Source of the DNA: an uncultured Bacilli bacterium
Lineage (GTDB): Bacteria > Bacillota_I > Bacilli_A > RF39 > UBA660
NCBI GenBank assembly: GCA_947629325.1
Contig: CANRDE010000011.1
Span: 1-34,535, forward strand
Direction of reading: 5' to 3'
DNA length: 34,535 nt
A model generated the notes under the pieces. That model did not search any database and was not told the origin of the DNA. It worked only from the letters and a program-made list of their open reading frames with translations. A program made the position numbers and the translations under genes. Below, in pieces: positions 8,316 through 18,302 of the stretch. Position 1 is the stretch's first letter, and every line of letters starts with the position of its first letter.

Positions 8316-9683
8316 TTGAAAACACAAGACTTTTTTCAAAATTTCTTAAAAGAAATTGCGGAAGCTGTTAGTTCAGGTACTTATTCTATTTGGTTTAATG
8401 ATTTAAAGTTAATAAGTATGGACGATAAAGAAATTATTATTAAGGTACCTCTTCAAACTCACAAGACTATTTTAAAAACTACATATATGGAAATGTTAGA
8501 TGAAATAGCTCTTTCTCTAACAAATAAGCATTATGAATTTAAATTTTTAACTCAAGATGATTTAGATGAATTAAACATAACTAATGAGGAAAATATTGTT
8601 AAAGAAGAAGATATTATTGAAAAAAAAGAGACAAAATGGGAGACAAATTTAGACCCTAATCTCAATTTTGATAATTATGTTGTTGGAGAATCTAATCGAT
8701 TGGCTTTTGTTTCGGCTATGAATGTAGCTCAATCGCCTGGCACTATCCTTAATCCATTATTTATATATGGACGAAGTGGAATCGGCAAAACTCATTTAAT
8801 GCACGCTATTGGAAATTATATTACTGAACATTCTAATAAAAAAGTTTTATATACTACTAGCAATGATTTTAGAGATGAATACGCTGGAATTTCTAAACAA
8901 GAAAAAGGAAAAGAATCTCTAGAATATGCCAATAATTTCAAAAATAAATATCGAAACGTTGATGTATTAATTATAGATGATATTCAATTTTTAGTCGGAG
9001 CCGAATTAACTCAACAAGAATTTTTTTACACTTTTGAAGCTTTGCATCATGCTAATAAACAAATAATTATATCTAGTGATCGTAGTCCCGATGATTTAAA
9101 GAAAATTGAAGAAAGACTAAGAAGTCGATTTACTTGGGGATTACCAGTTGATATATACCCACCGGAATTTGAATTAAGATGTGAAATAATAAAACAAAAA
9201 CTAAAAAAGACAAGCATTAATAATAAAGTAAATCAAGATGTTATTGAATATATTGCCAATGCTTGTCCCAATGATGTACGCCATATTGAAGGAACCATAA
9301 ATAGATTATTAGCATATACCGCAATGATGGCTCCAGAAGTAATCACTCTAGATTTTACAATTGAAGCAATTAAAGATTATGTTAATATTAATATTTATCA
9401 AGAAAATACTATATCTCATATCCAGAAAGTTGTAGCGGATTTCTTTAAAATAACAGTCGATGATTTAAAAAGCAAAAGAAGAAGTAACAATATAGCAAGG
9501 CCTAGACATATTGCTATGTATCTATGTCGTATTGAAACAGAAGAAAATTTAGCTAAAATTGGCTTAGAATTTGGAGGAAGAGATCATTCAACTGTAGTTG
9601 CTAGTTGTGAAAAAATTAAAAGTGAATTAAAAAATAATACTACTCTTGATAATATGTTAAAAGAAATAAAATCTAAGTTATAA
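8316..9683 (+). CDS. dnaA: Chromosomal replication initiator DnaA
   Basis: FIYGRSGIGKTHLMHAIGN Walker A, VLIIDDIQFL Walker B, C-terminal GGRDHSTVV; start TTG 8316 (or TTG 8301). Confidence 0.97.
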   Translation: MKTQDFFQNFLKEIAEAVSSGTYSIWFNDLKLISMDDKEIIIKVPLQTHKTILKTTYMEMLDEIALSLTNKHYEFKFLTQDDLDELNITNEENIVKEEDIIEKKETKWETNLDPNLNFDNYVVGESNRLAFVSAMNVAQSPGTILNPLFIYGRSGIGKTHLMHAIGNYITEHSNKKVLYTTSNDFRDEYAGISKQEKGKESLEYANNFKNKYRNVDVLIIDDIQFLVGAELTQQEFFYTFEALHHANKQIIISSDRSPDDLKKIEERLRSRFTWGLPVDIYPPEFELRCEIIKQKLKKTSINNKVNQDVIEYIANACPNDVRHIEGTINRLLAYTAMMAPEVITLDFTIEAIKDYVNINIYQENTISHIQKVVADFFKITVDDLKSKRRSNNIARPRHIAMYLCRIETEENLAKIGLEFGGRDHSTVVASCEKIKSELKNNTTLDNMLKEIKSKL

Positions 9684-9814
9684 AAATGTGAAAAAAAATA
9701 TAATAAAAATTAGAAAAAATAGTAGTTAAAGTTAATAAAATTAAAGTTTTCAACAATTATAACAGTATAATAAAAAAAATAATATTACTAATAAAAAAGA
9801 AAGAAGGAAATAAA
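9684..9814. promoter_or_regulatory. dnaA-dnaN intergenic AT-rich region with a DnaA-box-like site
   Basis: TGTGAAAAA (9687-9695), reverse complement TTTTTCACA, 8/9 to TTATNCACA; followed by very AT-rich sequence containing TAGTAG. Confidence 0.4.
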
Positions 9815-10933
9815 ATGAAATTTGTAATTGATAAGAATATTTTATTAGAAGCTCTTACTAATGTAACTAAAGCCATAGGAACTAGAACAACAATTCCCAT
9901 ATTGAACGGAATAAAATTTGATTTAACAGATAATGAATTAAGTTTATTAGCTAGTGATTCAGAATTAACTATAAAAATTATCATACCTGAAAAAGATATT
10001 AAATCTATTGAAAAAACTGGAAGCATGATTATTCAAAGTAAATTTATATTAGAATTAATAAGAAAAATGCCTTCTGATATAATATCTTTTGAAGCAATAG
10101 ATAATAGTAAAATAAAAATTTATACTGATAATAATGAATATAATCTTAATTGTTATGATATTAATGATTATCCACATATTGCTTTAGAAGAAACAAAAGA
10201 ACCTATAACAATTAAAGCAGAAACATTAAAAGAAATAATAAATGAAACATCTTATGCCGTATCTACTCAAGAAGTAAGACCTTTATTAACCGGTGTTAAT
10301 TTAAAGATAAATGGGGATATGTTAGAATGTATTGCGACCGATTCTTATAGACTATCTAAAAAGAATATTAAATTAGATAATGCTGTTAATAATTCCATAA
10401 ATATTGTTATTCCTGGTAAAAGTATTAATGAACTTGAAAAAATGTTAACAACAGAAGATGATGTTATAATGCATATATTTAGTAATAAGATTTTATTTCA
10501 TTATAAAAATATTCAATTTCAAACAAATTTATTAAATGGTACTTATCCTGATACAAATCATTTTATTCCTAAAGAATTTGCCTATATGATAAATTTAGAC
10601 TTAAAAGCTTTTAATGATGCGGTTGATAGAGCTTCATTATTAACTCAAAGTAAAGATAAAAACATTGTTAGAGTTTTAGTGGATGATAAAAAAATGGTAA
10701 TAACATCAAGTGCCAGTGAGATTGGTAAAACCGAAGAAACATTAGCAATTGAGTGTAGTAATAAAGAAAAATTGGATATTGCTTTTAGTTCAAGATATAT
10801 GTTAGAAGCCCTTAAGGTTATTAAAGATGATAATATTTTATTACTAATAAATAGCGATGATAAACCAATTTTGATTAAATCTGTCAAAGATGAATCATTA
10901 ATAGAATTGATATTACCAGTAAAAACATATTAA
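9815..10933 (+). CDS. dnaN: DNA polymerase III beta subunit (sliding clamp)
   Basis: MKFVIDKNILLEALTNVTKAIGTRTTIPILNGI, TDSYRLS, C-terminal ELILPVKTY; synteny. Confidence 0.97.
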   Translation: MKFVIDKNILLEALTNVTKAIGTRTTIPILNGIKFDLTDNELSLLASDSELTIKIIIPEKDIKSIEKTGSMIIQSKFILELIRKMPSDIISFEAIDNSKIKIYTDNNEYNLNCYDINDYPHIALEETKEPITIKAETLKEIINETSYAVSTQEVRPLLTGVNLKINGDMLECIATDSYRLSKKNIKLDNAVNNSINIVIPGKSINELEKMLTTEDDVIMHIFSNKILFHYKNIQFQTNLLNGTYPDTNHFIPKEFAYMINLDLKAFNDAVDRASLLTQSKDKNIVRVLVDDKKMVITSSASEIGKTEETLAIECSNKEKLDIAFSSRYMLEALKVIKDDNILLLINSDDKPILIKSVKDESLIELILPVKTY

Positions 10934-10937
10934 AAAG

Positions 10938-10963
10938 TTAGAATTTTTATTCTAATTTTTTTT
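10938..10963 (+). terminator. Rho-independent terminator downstream of dnaN
   Basis: TTAGAAT-tttt-ATTCTAA followed by TTTTTTTT. Confidence 0.75.
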
Positions 10964-11045
10964 AATTAATATAATTATAATCTAAGAAATGACAAATTTT
11001 TTAAAATATTTATGATATATTAAATTGCAATTTCAGGAGGATTTT

Positions 11046-11486
11046 GTGGAAAATTATATAATTACTAACAAAACAATTGCAATTGCAAAAAATGATAATC
11101 AAACCATTATATATGATGTTGATAAAGTGAGAATTATTAACAAAAGTTTTAAAAAAATCATCAATGATAATTGTATTTATTATGGAAGTACTTTAGATGG
11201 AAGAAAAAAATATATTGAAAAATTATTAAATATTAAATATAAAGTCCCTATACTTATTTCCGAAAGAAAAAAATTGATTTTTATCCCCATTAATTCCTTT
11301 AGAAGCAAAGAAAGTTTATTAATAAATTATAATAAAATCAAAAACTATGTGGAAATAACCAATAAATTATTTCTAACATGTATAAATAATCAAGAATTCG
11401 ATTTAAATATTTCCAAATATAGTCTTGATAAATTACTAGTTAATGCTATTAAAATTGTTAATATTTTAAATTGGCAAAAATATTAA
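11046..11486 (+). CDS. ComK-family competence transcription factor-like protein
   Basis: GTG start 6 nt after AGGAGG (11035-11040). CIYYGSTLDGRKKYIEKLLNIKYKVPILISERKKLIFIPINSFRSKESLLINYNKI resembles ComK CRFFGSSYAGRKAGTYEVTKISHKPPIMVDPSNQIFLFPTLSSTRPQCGWISHVHV. Confidence 0.72.
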   Translation: MENYIITNKTIAIAKNDNQTIIYDVDKVRIINKSFKKIINDNCIYYGSTLDGRKKYIEKLLNIKYKVPILISERKKLIFIPINSFRSKESLLINYNKIKNYVEITNKLFLTCINNQEFDLNISKYSLDKLLVNAIKIVNILNWQKY

Positions 11487-11588
11487 AATTTTGTTTAAAA
11501 ATAGCTTCTATTGTGTTATAATTATTAATAGGTATAGGAGTACTTAAAATACCATTTTATTAAATTAAACATAAAAGAAAGGCTAAAT

Positions 11589-12677
11589 ATGAAAATCAAC
11601 TCATTAAAATTAGTTAATTTTAGAAATTATTCTAATATATTTTTAAAATTTAATAAAAATATAAATATTATTTATGGAAATAATGGGTTTGGTAAAACAA
11701 ATTTAGTGGAGGCAATATACACATTATCTTTAACAAAATCTTTTCGGACTGCAAATGATCGTAATTTAATAAAAAAAGGGGAGTTAAGTACTAAAATAGA
11801 AGGAGAAGTAGAGACAAATACCTGTAATAATTATCAGATTATTATTAATAATGATGGAAAAAAGGTAAAAATAGATAATAAAATGATTTCCAAAATGAGT
11901 GAATATATTTCAAATATTAATATAGTTTTATTAGAGCCAGAAGAACAAACAATTTTTAAAGCTTCACCGCAGTTACGCAGAAAATTATTAAATATTGAAA
12001 TAAGTCAATTGAGAAAAGAATATATAATATACTTAAATAATTATAATAAAACAATGAAACAAAGAAATTTTTATTTGAGAGAATTATATGTTAATGGCAA
12101 TGCCAGTCGAGAATACTTAGATATACTAACCAAAAAAATGTTAGAATATGGTTATAAAATTTATCGGTTTCGAAATGAATTTATTGAAAAAATTAATAAA
12201 TATATTGGTCAGGCATTTTTCAATATTCAAAATTCAGGAGAATTATTTGTAAAATATGTTTCTGATTATAATAATAAAACAGAAGAAGAAATATTAAAAA
12301 ATTATCAAAAGAATTATGAAAAAGAAATAGTAATGGGAAAAACACTCAATGGAATTCATCATGATGATATAGTTTTTTATTTAGATAATCATAATATAAG
12401 TGAATGGGGCAGTAATGGCCAACAAAAAAGTGCTATTTTAGCATTTAAATTAGCTGAAATTGCAATAATCAGAGAAGAAAAAGGGATGAATCCCATATTA
12501 ATTTTAGATGATTTATTTAGTGCTTTAGATAGAAATAAAATAAAAAATATTTTAAGTGTTTTGAATGAAGATATTCAAACTTTTATTACAACGACTGACT
12601 TAAAAATAATTAATAAAGATTTAATTAATAAAGCTCTAGTATTTAAATTACAAAATAATGAGATTAAGGAGGTATAA
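11589..12677 (+). CDS. recF: DNA replication and repair protein RecF
   Basis: [28 protein letters not shown] Walker [13 protein letters not shown] Walker B. Confidence 0.96.
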   Translation: MKINSLKLVNFRNYSNIFLKFNKNINIIYGNNGFGKTNLVEAIYTLSLTKSFRTANDRNLIKKGELSTKIEGEVETNTCNNYQIIINNDGKKVKIDNKMISKMSEYISNINIVLLEPEEQTIFKASPQLRRKLLNIEISQLRKEYIIYLNNYNKTMKQRNFYLRELYVNGNASREYLDILTKKMLEYGYKIYRFRNEFIEKINKYIGQAFFNIQNSGELFVKYVSDYNNKTEEEILKNYQKNYEKEIVMGKTLNGIHHDDIVFYLDNHNISEWGSNGQQKSAILAFKLAEIAIIREEKGMNPILILDDLFSALDRNKIKNILSVLNEDIQTFITTTDLKIINKDLINKALVFKLQNNEIKEV

Positions 12678-12678
12678 T

Positions 12679-14607
12679 ATGGATAATAAAGATTTACATT
12701 ATAGTGATAGCGATATACAAGTTTTAGAAGGTTTAGAAGCGGTCCGAAAAAGACCAGGAATGTATATAGGAACAACAGACGTTAAAGGATTACATCATTT
12801 GGTTTGGGAAATTGTTGATAACTCAATTGATGAAGCTTTAGCAGGTTTTTGTAATCATATCGAAGTTTTTATTAATAAAGATAATTCAATTACGGTAAGA
12901 GATAATGGTCGAGGAATTCCAGTTGGAATTCACCCTAAAACTGGTATTTCTACTGTGGAAACAGTTTATACTGTTCTCCATGCTGGTGGTAAATTTGGTG
13001 GAGGCGGTTATAAAGTCAGTGGTGGCTTACATGGAGTTGGAGCATCGGTTGTTAATGCCTTATCAAAGTGGGTAACCGTTACCGTTTATAAAGATGGAAA
13101 AATATATGAAACAAAATTTGAAAATGGTGGAAAAACAGTCCAAAAATTAAAAGTAATTGGTGATTGTGAGGCAAATAGAACAGGTACGACTGTATCATTT
13201 AAGCCGGATCCAGAGATATTTGATACTGATATTTATGATTATGAAACATTGAAAGTCAGAATTAGAGAATTAGCCTTTTTAAATAAGGGACTTTCCCTAA
13301 CTATAAGAGATGACAGAGATGAGGAAGATACCACGGGTGAAACTTTTCTTTATGAAGGCGGAATTAGTGAATATGTTAGATTTATTAATCAAGGTAAGAC
13401 TCCGATTCATGAAGATATTATTCATTTAAATGGGGAAAAAGATGGCATAATGTTTGAAGTAGCTCTTCAATATAATTCTGGTTATAATGAAAATATTTAT
13501 TCCTTTGTAAATAATATTAATACTCATGATGGTGGTACTCATGAGGATGGAGTAAAAAGAGCATTAGTTAGAGTGATAAATAATTATGCCAGAAAAAATA
13601 ATATTTTAAAAGAAAAAGATGAGAATTTAAGAGAAGATGATGTTAAAGAAGGTATTACTATGATAATATCTTGTAAACATCCCAATCCTCAATTTGAAGG
13701 GCAAACAAAAGGTAGATTGGGAAATTCTGAAGTAAAAAATTTAGCCGATAGTGTATTTGCTGAAGGTTTTGAACAATTTTTATTAGAAAATCCTGATGAT
13801 GCAAGAATAATAATTAATAAAGCTGTTTTAGCAAGAGATGCTAGACTTGCTGCCAAAAGAGCAAGAGAGGCAACCAGAAAAAGTGATTTAACCATTGGTA
13901 GTTTTTTTGGTAAGCTATCTGATTGTAAGAGTAAAGATCCAGTAGTTTCTGAAATTTTCATTGTCGAAGGTGATAGTGCCGGAGGTTCTGCTAAACAAGG
14001 TAGAGATTCTATCACTCAAGCCATTTTACCTTTAAGAGGAAAAATCTTAAATGTGGAGAAGGCTAGATTAGATAAAGCCTTAGGCAATGAAGAAATTAAA
14101 TCAATAATAACTGCATTTGGAACGGGGATTGGAGAATATTTTGATTTATCTAAATTAAGATATCATAAGATTATAATTATGACCGATGCCGATGTGGATG
14201 GAGCCCATATTAGAGTTCTATTGTTAACATTATTTTATAGATATTTTAAGCCTATAGTAGAGGCTGGCCATGTTTTTGCTGCTCAGCCACCATTATTTAG
14301 AATTACCCATGGTAAAACCAGAAAGTATGTCTTGGACGAAGCCGAAAAGGATGCCTATTTAGCTTCACTTCCCGAAAATGCTCGAAATAGGGCTGAAGTT
14401 ACCCGAATGAAAGGTCTTGGGGAAATGGATGCTGATGAATTAAATGAAACGACCATGGATATTAATAAAAGAGTATTAAGAAAAATAACTGTAAATGATT
14501 GTATATCAGCCGATGCAATTTTTGAAAAACTTATGGGTGATGAAGTAGAGCCAAGAAGAGAATTTATAGAAGAATATGCTCGAACAGTTAAAAATCTAGA
14601 TATTTAG
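12679..14607 (+). CDS. gyrB: DNA gyrase subunit B
   Basis: [57 protein letters not shown] at 12679 after AGGAGG. Confidence 0.98.
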   Translation: MDNKDLHYSDSDIQVLEGLEAVRKRPGMYIGTTDVKGLHHLVWEIVDNSIDEALAGFCNHIEVFINKDNSITVRDNGRGIPVGIHPKTGISTVETVYTVLHAGGKFGGGGYKVSGGLHGVGASVVNALSKWVTVTVYKDGKIYETKFENGGKTVQKLKVIGDCEANRTGTTVSFKPDPEIFDTDIYDYETLKVRIRELAFLNKGLSLTIRDDRDEEDTTGETFLYEGGISEYVRFINQGKTPIHEDIIHLNGEKDGIMFEVALQYNSGYNENIYSFVNNINTHDGGTHEDGVKRALVRVINNYARKNNILKEKDENLREDDVKEGITMIISCKHPNPQFEGQTKGRLGNSEVKNLADSVFAEGFEQFLLENPDDARIIINKAVLARDARLAAKRAREATRKSDLTIGSFFGKLSDCKSKDPVVSEIFIVEGDSAGGSAKQGRDSITQAILPLRGKILNVEKARLDKALGNEEIKSIITAFGTGIGEYFDLSKLRYHKIIIMTDADVDGAHIRVLLLTLFYRYFKPIVEAGHVFAAQPPLFRITHGKTRKYVLDEAEKDAYLASLPENARNRAEVTRMKGLGEMDADELNETTMDINKRVLRKITVNDCISADAIFEKLMGDEVEPRREFIEEYARTVKNLDI

Positions 14608-14618
14608 GGAGGTTATTA

Positions 14619-17147
14619 ATGGAAAATGAAGATTTAAAAAATGAAACAAATATTGAAGAAAGCAATGAAGACACTAAAATAAATGCATATGGTGGTGATT
14701 TTCATGAAAAAGATAGCCAAACAGAAAATAATATTGTAGATGAGGTTAAAGATTCATTTTTGGATTATTCAGTTAGTGTAATTACCTCAAGAGCTATTCC
14801 TGATTTAAGAGATGGTTTAAAGCCAGTACATAGAAGAATTCTGTGGTCAATGTATGAAGAAGGAAATACGCCTGATAAACCTCATCGTAAATCAGCCACA
14901 ACCGTTGGTAATGTAATGGGAGCTTATCATCCTCATGGTGATAGTTCAATATATGATGCAATGGTTAGATTAGCTCAAGACTTTAATCAAAGATATATGT
15001 TGGTAGATGGTCATGGTAATTTTGGTAATATTGAAGGTGATAGTGCCGCTGCTTATCGTTATACTGAAGCCAGATTAGCTAAAATTTCTTTAGAATTATT
15101 AAAAGATATTAATAAAGAAACTGTAGATATGACAACTAATTATGATGAAACAAAGCTTGAGCCAACTGTATTACCTTCAAGATTCCCAAACATACTAGTT
15201 AATGGAGCCATGGGAATAGCTGTTGGTATGGCTACCAATATTCCTCCTCATAATTTATCCGAAGTTATTGATGGTTGTGTGGCATATATTGATAATCCTG
15301 AGATTGATACTTTGGGATTAATGCAATATATTAAAGGTCCGGATTTTCCTACCGGTGGTGTAATTTTAGGAAATTCTGGCATTAAAAAAGCCTATGAAAC
15401 TGGTAGAGGATCAATAACAATTCGAAGCAGAGCTTATATTGAAGAAAATCATGGCAAAAATGAAATTATAATTACGGAAGTTCCATATGGCGTTAATACA
15501 ATGGAGCTTAAAAATAAAGTAGCAGAATTAGTACATAATAAAATTATTGATGGAATTACAGATTATCATACTGATTTAAAAGATGGGGTAAAAATCACAA
15601 TAACATTAAAAAAGGATGCAAATCCTCAGGTTGTATTAAATAATTTATACAAACATACAGCCTTTCAAACTAATTATGGCATTATTTTATTGATGCTTGA
15701 TAATGGTACCCCAAGAACTTTAGGGTTGAAACAAATTATTTCTAAGTATATTGATCATCAAAAAGAAGTTATTATTAGAAGAACACAATATGATTTAGCT
15801 AGGGATGAAAAAAGGGTACACATATTAGAGGGCTATAAAATTGCTCAAGATAATATTGATGAAGTAATAAGTATTATTAAAACCGCCGATGATGATGCCG
15901 ACGCTAAAGAAAAATTAATGAGTCGGTTTGAATTGGATGATGCTCAAACAGATGCAATTTTAGAATTAAAATTGCGAAGATTAACTAGCCTTGAACGTGA
16001 CAAAATAGAAGAAGAATTAAGTTCATTGCTAAACGAAATAGAAGAATTAAAAAGCATATTAGCGTCAGAAGAAAAGGTTTTAAATATAATTAAAACCGAA
16101 TTACTGGAAATTAAAGAAAAATATGGTGATGAAAGAAGAACTACTATTGATATGACTGCCATTGAATATATTGAAGACGAATCTTTAATTCCAGAAGAAG
16201 ATTCCATTATCGTCATAACAGATAAGGGATATATTAAAAGAACCAAAAATGATACTTTTAAAGTTCAAAACCGAGGTGGCGTTGGTATAAAGGGTGTAAC
16301 AACTAACGATGAAGATTATGTTAATCATTTAATTAATTTGTCATCGCATGATTATGTAATGTTCTTTACAAATAAAGGTAAAGTTTATAGGTTAAAAGGC
16401 TATGAAATTCCTGAATTTAGCCGTCAATCTAAAGGTTTACCAATTATTAATCTTTTAGCAATTGAAAAAGGTGAAAAAATTAATTCAGTTGTTAGAATTA
16501 AAAGAGATGAAGATACATATAAATACTTAATGTTTGCCACTAAGAAGGGAATTGTTAAGAAAACAATACTATCTGAATTTGAAAATATACGTACATCCGG
16601 CAAATTATGTATTAATTTAAATGATAATGATGAGCTATTAGATGTTAAAAAGACTACTGGAAATAGTATAATTTTATTAGGAAGCAGTCATGGCCGAATG
16701 GTAAAATTTGATGAAAAAGAAATTAGGTCTATGGGTAGAACAGCCACTGGAGTTAAAGGAATTAATTTAGATGGTGGAGAATGTATATGTTTTGAAGTAG
16801 TTGAAGAAGATTCAACAATATTGTTAGTAACAGAAAAAGGTTATGGAAAACGTACAAATGTTTGCAACTTTAGACAAACAAAACGTGGTAGTAAAGGTGT
16901 TTTAGCTCTTAATGTAACTGATAAAAATGGAAATTTGGTAGCTGCAAAGGTTGCAGATGAAGATAAAGATGTAATTGTTATGACTAATGCTGGTATAACT
17001 ATTAAACTTCCAATAAATCAAATATCTATTTTAGGAAGAGTTACTCAAGGTTTAAGATTAATTTCATTAAAAGAAAATCAAAATGTTGCCACAATTAGCA
17101 TTGTTGATAAAGTAGAAAACAGTAATGAAGAAGAACAAGAAAGTTAG
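14619..17147 (+). CDS. gyrA: DNA gyrase subunit A
   Basis: [57 protein letters not shown]-terminal beta-propeller repeats. Confidence 0.98.
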   Translation: MENEDLKNETNIEESNEDTKINAYGGDFHEKDSQTENNIVDEVKDSFLDYSVSVITSRAIPDLRDGLKPVHRRILWSMYEEGNTPDKPHRKSATTVGNVMGAYHPHGDSSIYDAMVRLAQDFNQRYMLVDGHGNFGNIEGDSAAAYRYTEARLAKISLELLKDINKETVDMTTNYDETKLEPTVLPSRFPNILVNGAMGIAVGMATNIPPHNLSEVIDGCVAYIDNPEIDTLGLMQYIKGPDFPTGGVILGNSGIKKAYETGRGSITIRSRAYIEENHGKNEIIITEVPYGVNTMELKNKVAELVHNKIIDGITDYHTDLKDGVKITITLKKDANPQVVLNNLYKHTAFQTNYGIILLMLDNGTPRTLGLKQIISKYIDHQKEVIIRRTQYDLARDEKRVHILEGYKIAQDNIDEVISIIKTADDDADAKEKLMSRFELDDAQTDAILELKLRRLTSLERDKIEEELSSLLNEIEELKSILASEEKVLNIIKTELLEIKEKYGDERRTTIDMTAIEYIEDESLIPEEDSIIVITDKGYIKRTKNDTFKVQNRGGVGIKGVTTNDEDYVNHLINLSSHDYVMFFTNKGKVYRLKGYEIPEFSRQSKGLPIINLLAIEKGEKINSVVRIKRDEDTYKYLMFATKKGIVKKTILSEFENIRTSGKLCINLNDNDELLDVKKTTGNSIILLGSSHGRMVKFDEKEIRSMGRTATGVKGINLDGGECICFEVVEEDSTILLVTEKGYGKRTNVCNFRQTKRGSKGVLALNVTDKNGNLVAAKVADEDKDVIVMTNAGITIKLPINQISILGRVTQGLRLISLKENQNVATISIVDKVENSNEEEQES

Positions 17148-17166
17148 CATAGTTGCTAACTTTTTT
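17143..17166 (+). terminator. Rho-independent terminator overlapping the gyrA stop codon
   Basis: GTTAGCA-tagt-TGCTAAC then TTTTTT; the TAG stop (17145-17147) lies in the 5' arm. Confidence 0.85.
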
Positions 17167-17252
17167 ATAAAAGCCATTGACCTAATTTTATAATTAGGAT
17201 TTGTAAATATAAATTAAAACAAATAAGCTGTACAATTTAAAAGTCTTAATTT

Positions 17253-17268
17253 TATTTCCCGGGAAATA
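17253..17268. promoter_or_regulatory. Noc-binding-site-like palindrome, copy 1
   Basis: Exact TATTTCCCGGGAAATA. Confidence 0.9.
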
Positions 17269-17287
17269 TTTGGTTTACATAATATTA

Positions 17288-17303
17288 TGTTTCATGTGAA
17301 ACA
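17288..17303. promoter_or_regulatory. parS-like site, copy 1
   Basis: TGTTTCATGTGAAACA, one central difference from TGTTTCACGTGAAACA. Confidence 0.85.
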
Positions 17304-17535
17304 TTTCTTTTATGAAGATTTTTAACATAGTGTACAATAAGTAAGCTTTAAATAAAAAATCGATGTGTTATAAAATTAAAATATTATTTATGATTGTAAA
17401 AAACTCTAAAACATAAAAATGTTAAAAATTAAGTATAAAGTTAACTATAAATAAATAGTAAAATGAAAAAGTCAAATCAAAATTAATAAGAGAACTAATT
17501 TTTAAATAAAGTAATCGATCATCACATTAAAATCC

Positions 17536-17559
17536 AATAATTTAACCAACTTTATTTAT
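17536..17559. repeat. 24-bp direct repeat preceding NBS copy 2
   Basis: AATAATTTAACCAACTTTATTTAT, 23/24 identical to 17855-17878. Confidence 0.8.
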
Positions 17560-17565
17560 ATAAAT

Positions 17566-17581
17566 TATTTCCCGGGAAATA
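17566..17581. promoter_or_regulatory. Noc-binding-site-like palindrome, copy 2
   Basis: Exact TATTTCCCGGGAAATA. Confidence 0.9.
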
Positions 17582-17601
17582 ATTAGTTTACATAATATTA
17601 T

Positions 17602-17617
17602 TGTTTCACGTGAAACA
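17602..17617. promoter_or_regulatory. parS site, copy 2
   Basis: Exact TGTTTCACGTGAAACA. Confidence 0.95.
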
Positions 17618-17854
17618 TCCATATTTTAATAATAAAATGTTTTAACATAGTCAACAATCATATATTAAATGTATTTATAGAATTCTTACACTCGTAAATA
17701 CCAATCAAATTTTTTATATTAATTTTAAAATAGCTAAAAGTAATTGCGTCAAAAATGGATATTTTAAACATTATGAATGCTGTCAATTGTAAATTTGAAG
17801 AAATAAGTGTTTTTAATTCATTCAAAGCAAATAATCTGATGAACTATAAAATTT

Positions 17855-17878
17855 AATAATTTAGCCAACTTTATTTAT
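17855..17878. repeat. 24-bp direct repeat preceding NBS copy 3
   Basis: AATAATTTAGCCAACTTTATTTAT, 23/24 identical to 17536-17559. Confidence 0.8.
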
Positions 17879-17883
17879 GAAAA

Positions 17884-17899
17884 TATTTCCCAGGAAATA
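17884..17899. promoter_or_regulatory. Noc-binding-site-like palindrome, copy 3
   Basis: TATTTCCCAGGAAATA, one central change. Confidence 0.8.
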
Positions 17900-17918
17900 A
17901 TTAGTTTACATAATACTA

Positions 17919-17934
17919 CGTTTCACGTGAAACA
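17919..17934. promoter_or_regulatory. parS site, copy 3
   Basis: CGTTTCACGTGAAACA, one terminal change. Confidence 0.9.
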
Positions 17935-18122
17935 TAATTAAAGATTTCATTTATTTTGCTTTCTATATTGATGACATTAGATAAATATTGAACTATTTAT
18001 TTGTGTTTTTTGACAAATTTTAATTTATGACTTTTTACTTATTAAAATGAATTACACAAAGCCATTTCAAAAATTACCTACAATATTTAACAATCAACTG
18101 GACATACTTGTAAACGCAAAAA

Positions 18123-18138
18123 TATTTCCCGGGAAATA
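18123..18138. promoter_or_regulatory. Noc-binding-site-like palindrome, copy 4 (no parS partner)
   Basis: Exact TATTTCCCGGGAAATA followed by TTTGGTTTACATAAT; no parS at the expected offset. Confidence 0.88.
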
Positions 18139-18172
18139 TTTGGTTTACATAATAACAATTTCTAAAAATATC

Positions 18173-18201
18173 TTGTAAAAATTATCATAGTGTGATATTT
18201 T
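18173..18201 (+). promoter_or_regulatory. Candidate promoter of the SRP RNA
   Basis: TTGTAA (18173-18178), 17-bp spacer, TATTTT (18196-18201), 6-7 bp before the RNA 5' end. Confidence 0.5.
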
Positions 18202-18207
18202 TATAAC

Positions 18208-18284
18208 GCACAACAAATATATCGTAAACTGGTCAGAGTTGGAAGACAGCAGCCACGTCGATCACTATTTGTGTGTGCTTTTTT
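18208..18284 (+). ncRNA. ffs: Small bacterial signal recognition particle RNA (4.5S-like)
   Basis: Conserved GGTCAGAGTTGGAAGACAGCAGCC apical domain; arms GCACAACAAATA / TATTTGTGTGTGC pair; T-run at the 3' end; adjacent to tadA-dnaX. Confidence 0.9.
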
Positions 18285-18302
18285 ATTGGAGATGAAATTA
18301 AA

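Noticed and set aside
10645-10887. 80-aa antisense ORF in dnaN
   Set aside because: Shadow ORF with composition mirroring the sense gene.
13689-14015. Antisense ORFs such as 108 aa in gyrB, 170 aa in mfd, 118 aa in mnmE and others in the track
   Set aside because: They lie entirely opposite strongly supported conserved genes, lack recognisable domains and are expected shadow ORFs.
17253-18138. Reading the 17.2-18.1 kb repeats as a CRISPR array
   Set aside because: Repeats are short palindromic operators about 240-318 bp apart with internal paired sites; no 25-45 bp direct repeat/spacer pattern and no cas genes.
18273-18302. ORF-track start of tadA at 18273
   Set aside because: It would begin inside the SRP RNA 3' arm; the TTG at 18303 has a proper SD and better matches TadA N-termini.
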